In this document: piece by piece, positions 5,624 through 9,691 of the stretch
How positions within the stretch are numbered: the first letter of the stretch is position 1
Layout of the letters: every line of letters starts with the position of its first letter
Assembly (NCBI GenBank): GCA_040757455.1
Contig: JBFLXE010000106.1
Span: forward strand, 1 to 9,691
DNA: 9,691 nt
DNA from: Kmv42 sp040757455
GTDB lineage: Bacteria; Nitrospirota; Thermodesulfovibrionia; Thermodesulfovibrionales; SM23-35
Reading direction: 5' to 3'
Position numbers and translations under genes: made by a program
The notes under the pieces: generated by a model
Databases searched by the model: none
What the model was told of the DNA's origin: nothing
What the model saw: only the letters and a program-made list of their open reading frames with translations

Positions 5624-6772
5624 CTAAAGGGCAACCTGCAATGTAAGCTGTATTCTCTTGTCGTCTTCGAGGTTAGGATTTTCATAATCGACATGGTCGT
5701 AATCGAGGACGATCATGTTGTTGTGCTGCTTGTGGAGATGATAAGCGATGCCTGCAATATATCTTCTGTTCTCGTCATCGTCTGCGTCGTCATTCGGATC
5801 AAAGAAATCATATCTTCCGATGACACTGAACTTCTTATGGGGTTTCAATTCAGCAAAGACAGAATATCCATCTTTGTCATTTTCGTCATCTCCTTTTTGA
5901 TATCCTTTGCCCTGGTAATACTGTCCGGTGAGCACGAGATACTCATGTTCAAAGCTTACAAATCCAAGGTTTACTCTCCAGTCCGGATCAGTGTCCTTAT
6001 TACCCTTGCCGGTAATCCCAAAATATGACAGCTGAAGTCCTGGAATTATATCAGGCAAAGGCCTGACCGTTAGACGCCCCTCAAGAACTTTGTTTTCGTT
6101 CTTCTCCGAGGCATGATAGCCGCCGCCGTTAAAAATTCCGAAAGCCACGCTACCGTAGCGACCCGGATAATAATGGTTAACTTTTTTCTGATACTCCTCG
6201 TCCATTGTTCCGCCCAGCAAGGAGACAAATGTTGCTCCAATGTCGGCTGAATTGAAGGTTGCATTTCTTTCAAGAAACATCGTGTCCTGACAGCGGTAGA
6301 AATTTACGTGCTCTTCAAAGTCAAGCCATGGCATATGAACAACACCAAATTCCACGAAGGGCTTTGTGAGGAATGCAAAATCAGGAAATTTGAACTTACC
6401 GTATGCATATTTAATCCGCAATGCAATCGAGCCGTCGAGATTGTTCGGTTTGTCCTCTGGCTCATCCTCAGGGTCTTTTACCGTGGTCACGTCGAAGGTC
6501 ATATGCGCATCGAACCAAGGGAGGAATTCTTTGGTAACCCTGAAATAGCCTCTTTTTATGGCGAACTGACTGAACCCTTCATCACTGCCTTTGCCGTCCA
6601 CGCCATTTTGATAAGATAGATACCACAGCAATCCAAATTTAAAACCTTTTAACGCCTTTACTACTGTTTCGATATCTTTTTCAGATATCTCTTCCTCTGC
6701 CGCCATAGATATCCCTGTAAAAAACATCAGGCAGAAGAGACTCACGACCAAAGCCAACAGCTTCCTTTTCAT
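5624..6772 (-). CDS. Outer-membrane porin, phosphate-selective (O/P) type
   Basis: A 382-aa beta-barrel protein. Residues 1-24 or 25 form a signal peptide (MKRKLLALVVSLFCLMFF, likely cleavage around SMA-A-EEE). The mature part alternates short strands with charged turns. GRYDFFDPNDD (319-329) and the following IAGIAYHLHKQHNNMIVLDYDHV resemble the C-terminal strands of Porin_O_P proteins. The last strand ends QLTLQVAL, with Leu rather than the usual terminal Phe. Several loops are strongly acidic (DPEDEPEDKPNN at 100-111, DPNDDADDDENR at 326-337), which is odd for an anion channel and could reflect Ca2+ binding or another substrate. The ATG is well placed behind GGAGGA. A Pho-box promoter lies upstream and phoB-phoR come just before it, so phosphate uptake during starvation is the best role. 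Specificity is inferred from context. Confidence 0.82.
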   Translation of the reverse strand: MKRKLLALVVSLFCLMFFTGISMAAEEEISEKDIETVVKALKGFKFGLLWYLSYQNGVDGKGSDEGFSQFAIKRGYFRVTKEFLPWFDAHMTFDVTTVKDPEDEPEDKPNNLDGSIALRIKYAYGKFKFPDFAFLTKPFVEFGVVHMPWLDFEEHVNFYRCQDTMFLERNATFNSADIGATFVSLLGGTMDEEYQKKVNHYYPGRYGSVAFGIFNGGGYHASEKNENKVLEGRLTVRPLPDIIPGLQLSYFGITGKGNKDTDPDWRVNLGFVSFEHEYLVLTGQYYQGKGYQKGDDENDKDGYSVFAELKPHKKFSVIGRYDFFDPNDDADDDENRRYIAGIAYHLHKQHNNMIVLDYDHVDYENPNLEDDKRIQLTLQVAL

Positions 6773-6862
6773 AAGGGTTTCCTCCTTCTTCTATTTTTGA
6801 TTCTACTTGTGCAGGCAGAGAGCGAAATCCTGAAATGTTCTGTCCGTATCATGCACAGGTCT

Positions 6863-6896
6863 AATTTAACTGCAAATTGTTACAGGAATATTACAG
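6863..6896 (-). promoter_or_regulatory. Pho box (PhoB site) and -10 of the porin promoter
   Basis: On the minus strand two CTGTAA blocks (6891-6896 and 6880-6885) are exactly 11 bases apart, forming the 18-base box CTGTAATATTCCTGTAAC (6879-6896). E. coli Pho boxes are 11-base direct repeats of the CTGTCA type. Ten bases further is TAAATT (6863-6868), placed as the -10 of phoA-type promoters; there is no -35, as expected when PhoB replaces it. Initiation near 6856 gives a leader of about 84 bases. The box begins 17 bases past the phoR stop codon. Confidence 0.75.
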
Positions 6897-6912
6897 AGAA
6901 GTGAAGTTTCTA

Positions 6913-8682
6913 TTACAACGAAGGGCAGATGATCTTTATTTTTGTGCCCTGCCCGGGTTCGCTTTCTATTTCCATGTCCCAGCCATGCGCTTTAACGAGA
7001 TGTTTTACAATGGCGAGGCCGAGACCGGTTCCACCAAGCTCTCTCGATCGTGCGCTGTCAATTCTGTAAAATCGCTCGCCGAGGCGTGGGAGATGCTTTT
7101 TAGCAATACCTGCGCCCGTATCTTCTACAGAGATTTCCATAAACTCTCGGGGATGCGATTTTCCCTCTTTCTCTTTAACCCCGGACCATGAACTTTGAAC
7201 TCTTATGGTTATCCCGCCTTTTTCGGTAAACTTAATGCCATTATCTACCAGATTGAGAAGTATCTGAATCAGACGATTTCTATCCGCTTTTACCTTCAAT
7301 CCGGATTCCACCTGTTTTTTCAAATAAAGACCTTTTACCTGAGATCTTTCTTTTAAGGTCGCAAAGACCGCATCAACAACGTCGCCGATGTCCACGTCTG
7401 CCTTTTCTATTTTTATGTCGCCAAGCTCTATCCTGGAGAGAGTCAGAAGATCACTCACCAGGGAATTCAGACGTTCACTGTGGTTCTTTATCGTTTTGAG
7501 AAATTTACGTGCGTTTTCTTCATCATTAACGGCGCCCTCGAGAAGAGTTTCGGTAAAACCTTTTATTGCCGTGATGGGCGTTTTGATTTCATGGGAAACA
7601 TTTGCCACAAAATCTTTTCTTATCTGCTCAAGCTTTTTGAGACGAGTAATGTCATGAAATGTCAAAACAACACCCGAAACTTCGCCTTTCGTCATAAGAG
7701 GAGCCGCGGTGGTCATCACATAGAGTTCTCGCGGATAACTGATCTCTACTTCAAGAGATATTCTCTCTCTGCTTTCGACGACATTCGCTATGACATCAAT
7801 GAGTTCTGTTTTTCTCAGGATCTCTGCGAGGGTCCTGCCCTCAACTCCGGATGCTATTCCGAAAAGGCTTATGAAGGCGGTATTGCTCAGGATGATTTTT
7901 CCTTTTGTATCAGTGAGGATAAGACCATCCGACATATTCTTAAGGATTGCCTCTATTTTTTGTTTTTCCTCCTCGCTTTGCTGAAGTCTGGTATTCAGTT
8001 CCTGCGCCATTTCATTGATATTTTTGCCGAGTTCCCCCAGTTCGCCTTCTTGCTTCAGGAAAAGCCGTCTTCTGAAATTTCCAGCGGCTACCTCTTTCGA
8101 AAAGGAGGCGATCTCCCGAATCAATCGTGTCATTTTTCTTGTCTGCACAAGCCCGACAGTCACTATGAGGAAAAAAACGCCGACGGATACGATCAAGATA
8201 TTCATTCTTAAACTGTTCACAGCAGCCTCGACGTCCTGAAGGGGCATGGAAAGCCTGACGAATCTTCTCCGGGAATCCTGGTCAATTCCGATCGCAAGAT
8301 AAAACAGATTTTTTTCAAGGGTCCTGCTGAATCTTATGGAGCTTCCGATACCTCCGATGGCTGCTTCCCTTATCTCCGGCCTGTCAGCATGATTTTCCAT
8401 GTTTTTTGACAGCTCGTCCGAATCTCCAAGGACGCGGCCGGAATCGTCGATAATGGTCACCCTTGCTCCGGTTAGCTCTTTATATTTCTTGCAGAATCCA
8501 TCGAGATCGTTAAAAGAAGAGGGTATTCGTTCAGCGATCAGCCGGGACTGTAAGATGAGATTTTCCTTGAGATTCAGGATATAATTTTTTTTGACAGCAC
8601 TTGAAAGATAGAATTCGAGGGAGGCGAGAAGTAAGACAGAAGCTATCAAATAGATGAAAAGTATCTTTCTGAACACAGCCAA
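6913..8682 (-). CDS. phoR: Phosphate-regulon sensor histidine kinase PhoR
   Basis: A 589-aa membrane kinase that, by family knowledge, phosphorylates PhoB when phosphate is scarce. Domains in order: membrane span 1 (about 7-27), periplasmic sensor (28-158), span 2 (about 160-180), HAMP (181-232), PAS (about 243-348), HisKA with the phospho-accepting His364 in NVSHEIKTP, and HATPase with the N box at LVDNGIKFT (Asn481), DTGAGI (521-526), F-box region RFYRID (537-542) and GGTGLGLAI (550-558). The extracytoplasmic domain of about 130 residues resembles Bacillus-type PhoR rather than E. coli PhoR. The start is TTG at 8682 behind GGGG; an in-frame GTG two codons later (8676) is equally plausible. 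It follows phoB by 60 bases on the same strand, presumably in one operon. No PhoU or Pst genes are in view. Confidence 0.92.
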   Translation of the reverse strand: MAVFRKILFIYLIASVLLLASLEFYLSSAVKKNYILNLKENLILQSRLIAERIPSSFNDLDGFCKKYKELTGARVTIIDDSGRVLGDSDELSKNMENHADRPEIREAAIGGIGSSIRFSRTLEKNLFYLAIGIDQDSRRRFVRLSMPLQDVEAAVNSLRMNILIVSVGVFFLIVTVGLVQTRKMTRLIREIASFSKEVAAGNFRRRLFLKQEGELGELGKNINEMAQELNTRLQQSEEEKQKIEAILKNMSDGLILTDTKGKIILSNTAFISLFGIASGVEGRTLAEILRKTELIDVIANVVESRERISLEVEISYPRELYVMTTAAPLMTKGEVSGVVLTFHDITRLKKLEQIRKDFVANVSHEIKTPITAIKGFTETLLEGAVNDEENARKFLKTIKNHSERLNSLVSDLLTLSRIELGDIKIEKADVDIGDVVDAVFATLKERSQVKGLYLKKQVESGLKVKADRNRLIQILLNLVDNGIKFTEKGGITIRVQSSWSGVKEKEGKSHPREFMEISVEDTGAGIAKKHLPRLGERFYRIDSARSRELGGTGLGLAIVKHLVKAHGWDMEIESEPGQGTKIKIICPSL

Positions 8683-8742
8683 TTATTCCCCAAAATATTC
8701 TTTTTTTTCATTGATGGGAATTTCGGGTCTGCCCGGGAAGCT

Positions 8743-9441
8743 TCATTTACCATTGAAGAAATATCCGATGCCGCGCATGGTCTTGATGTATTTAGGGTTT
8801 GCCGGGTCTTCTTCGATACTGGACCTTAATCTCCGTATATGTACATCGACCGTTCTTGGCTCGACAAATGCCTCGTCGCGCCATATGGCGTCAAGAAGCT
8901 GACCTCTGCTGAATACTTTGCCCTTCCTCTCAGCCAAAAAGAGCAAGAGTTTGAACTCGGTTGCGCTCAGTTTGGCTGGTTTTCCCTTTACGGTGACGGT
9001 GTATCTTTCCCTGTCGATCTCAATATCTCCTATCTTGAGTATTCTCTGAGAGGCGACTTTTTCCGGGGATCTTCTTAAAACTGCCTTGACTCTTGCAAGC
9101 AGTTCCCGGGGGCTAAAGGGTTTTGTGACGTAATCATCGGCCCCCATCTCGAGGCCAAGTATCCTGTCCACTTCCTCCCCTTTTGCAGTGAGCATGATAA
9201 TCGGTAACCCCGCTGTCTTCAGATCATTCCTCAGAATCCGGCAGAGCTCAATGCCCTGAAGACCGGGGAGCATGAGATCGAGAATAACAAGGTCATATCT
9301 GTTTTTTCTTATCTTTGAGAGAGCTGTCTCACCGTCTGAAGATGAATCAACGGTGAACCCTTCTTTCCTGAGATTGTAAGAGACGAGATCAACAAGGTCA
9401 GCCTCGTCATCGACCACAAGTATATGTTTGGGAATTTCCAC
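8743..9441 (-). CDS. phoB: Phosphate-regulon response regulator PhoB
   Basis: A 232-aa OmpR/PhoB-family transcription factor. The receiver domain (1-122) has acidic residues Asp11 and Asp12, the phosphorylation site Asp55 in LVILDLMLPG, Thr85 and Lys107 (YVTKPFSPREL). The winged-helix DNA-binding domain (about 130-230) carries LSATEFKLLLFLAER and the recognition-helix region VDVHIRRLRSSIEED, ending TMRGIGYFF. All key residues are intact and the length is normal. The start is GTG at 9439-9441; in-frame stop codons (TAATAA) sit immediately upstream, so no earlier start exists. No Shine-Dalgarno motif precedes it, and a promoter-like sequence would place initiation at the GTG itself, so a leaderless message is possible. 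Assignment to PhoB rather than another OmpR-type regulator rests on the phoR partner and the Pho box on the downstream porin. Confidence 0.92.
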   Translation of the reverse strand: MEIPKHILVVDDEADLVDLVSYNLRKEGFTVDSSSDGETALSKIRKNRYDLVILDLMLPGLQGIELCRILRNDLKTAGLPIIMLTAKGEEVDRILGLEMGADDYVTKPFSPRELLARVKAVLRRSPEKVASQRILKIGDIEIDRERYTVTVKGKPAKLSATEFKLLLFLAERKGKVFSRGQLLDAIWRDEAFVEPRTVDVHIRRLRSSIEEDPANPKYIKTMRGIGYFFNGK

Positions 9442-9447
9442 TTATTA

Positions 9448-9477
9448 CATATAGCATTATTTTTTGTTTTTGTGCAA
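9448..9477 (-). promoter_or_regulatory. Possible phoB promoter
   Basis: On the minus strand TTGCAC (9472-9477) and TATATG (9448-9453) are 18 bases apart, each a 4-of-6 match. Initiation about seven bases on would fall at roughly 9441, the first base of phoB. No repeat of the CTGT(A/C)A type is seen nearby, so autoregulation by PhoB is not apparent. Confidence 0.35.
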
Positions 9478-9482
9478 TAAGA

Positions 9483-9691
9483 CCATAATCCGTAAAGAAA
9501 TGGAGGGCCTGAATGAGGCAAAATTCACGGGTCCTGGCAGGAAGCAGTTGCCCTGAAGGCAACTGCGGATTAGCGAATAGTTTAAACCCCACCCAACTGG
9601 TGATCCTATGAAATATGCACGGAAGTAGTTTAATTTTGCCGAAAGACAGACTCTCCATTTCCAGACTGAGAAAGATGATTACGGATTATGG
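9483..9691 (-). ncRNA. Candidate structured RNA with 6S-like architecture (or an inverted-repeat element)
   Basis: Three nested inverted repeats close a 209-base region: 13 bp (9483-9495 with 9679-9691), 9 bp extendable by G-U (9497-9505 with 9653-9661) and 9 bp (9517-9525 with 9632-9640). A 17-base one-sided bulge lies at 9662-9678. Inside is a perfect 9-bp hairpin, GCAGTTGCC/GGCAACTGC (9544-9566), with a 5-base loop. Read on the minus strand this gives a long closing stem, a bubble containing ATATTTCATA (9607-9616), an apical region, and a hairpin on the 3' side. That layout and the ten-base block recall E. coli 6S RNA, compared from memory. No protein-like frame is convincing. Alternatives are a MITE-like element or a phoB leader. 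The pairing reaches the last base of the window, so the ends and any promoter are unseen. Confidence 0.4.

Noticed and set aside
6808..6857. TGTGCA/TGCACA inverted repeat in the porin leader
   Set aside because: Only 6 bp with a loop of about 38 bases; not convincing as a regulatory structure.
7480..8211. 243-codon plus-strand ORF opposite phoR
   Set aside because: It is the antisense shadow of a gene with intact kinase motifs; no ribosome site, and it lacks domain features.
1..9691. CRISPR array, transposase or integrase
   Set aside because: No regularly spaced repeats and no recombinase motifs were found on either strand.

Overview
The window is chromosomal DNA of a diderm (Gram-negative-type) bacterium of moderate GC. 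The evidence for an outer membrane is a signal-peptide-bearing beta-barrel porin. A B12-binding radical SAM protein with a TPR tail, a selenocysteine tRNA, a Tpx peroxiredoxin and many GTG/TTG starts would suit an anaerobe of the Desulfobacterota or Nitrospirota type. That placement is an inference from gene style; no rRNA or other phylogenetic marker is present.

Layout. The left edge (1-1136, minus strand) holds the first codons of an unidentified gene with its own promoter. Next to it is a likely operon: a 77-aa acidic protein, a 26-aa single-span peptide, and a Tpx whose GTG start overlaps the peptide's stop codon. The middle (1505-3034, plus strand) carries a small alpha/beta hydrolase, then selC (tRNA-Sec, UCA anticodon) with its own promoter, a roughly 400-base non-coding stretch that looks like a decayed gene, and an uncharacterised 91-aa helical protein. 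From 3053 to the right edge all genes lie on the minus strand. In transcription order they are a candidate structured RNA at the right edge, phoB, phoR, a phosphate-selective-type porin, a terminator, the radical SAM/TPR protein, and an SprT-like zinc protease overlapping its 3' end.

How they work together. The clearest module is the phosphate-starvation circuit. PhoR (membrane kinase with a periplasmic domain) and PhoB (OmpR-type regulator) lie directly upstream of a porin whose promoter carries a well-formed Pho box: two CTGTAA repeats exactly 11 bases apart, with a -10-like hexamer 10 bases past the 18-base box. The porin is therefore probably a PhoB target that feeds phosphate across the outer membrane. 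selC implies that the cell makes selenoproteins, although I found no convincing in-frame UGA gene here.

The most intriguing unexplained element is at 9483-9691. It has 13-, 9- and 9-bp nested inverted repeats enclosing a 9-bp hairpin, and on the minus strand it resembles the architecture of 6S RNA. It could also be a decaying inverted-repeat element, and the window edge cuts it off.
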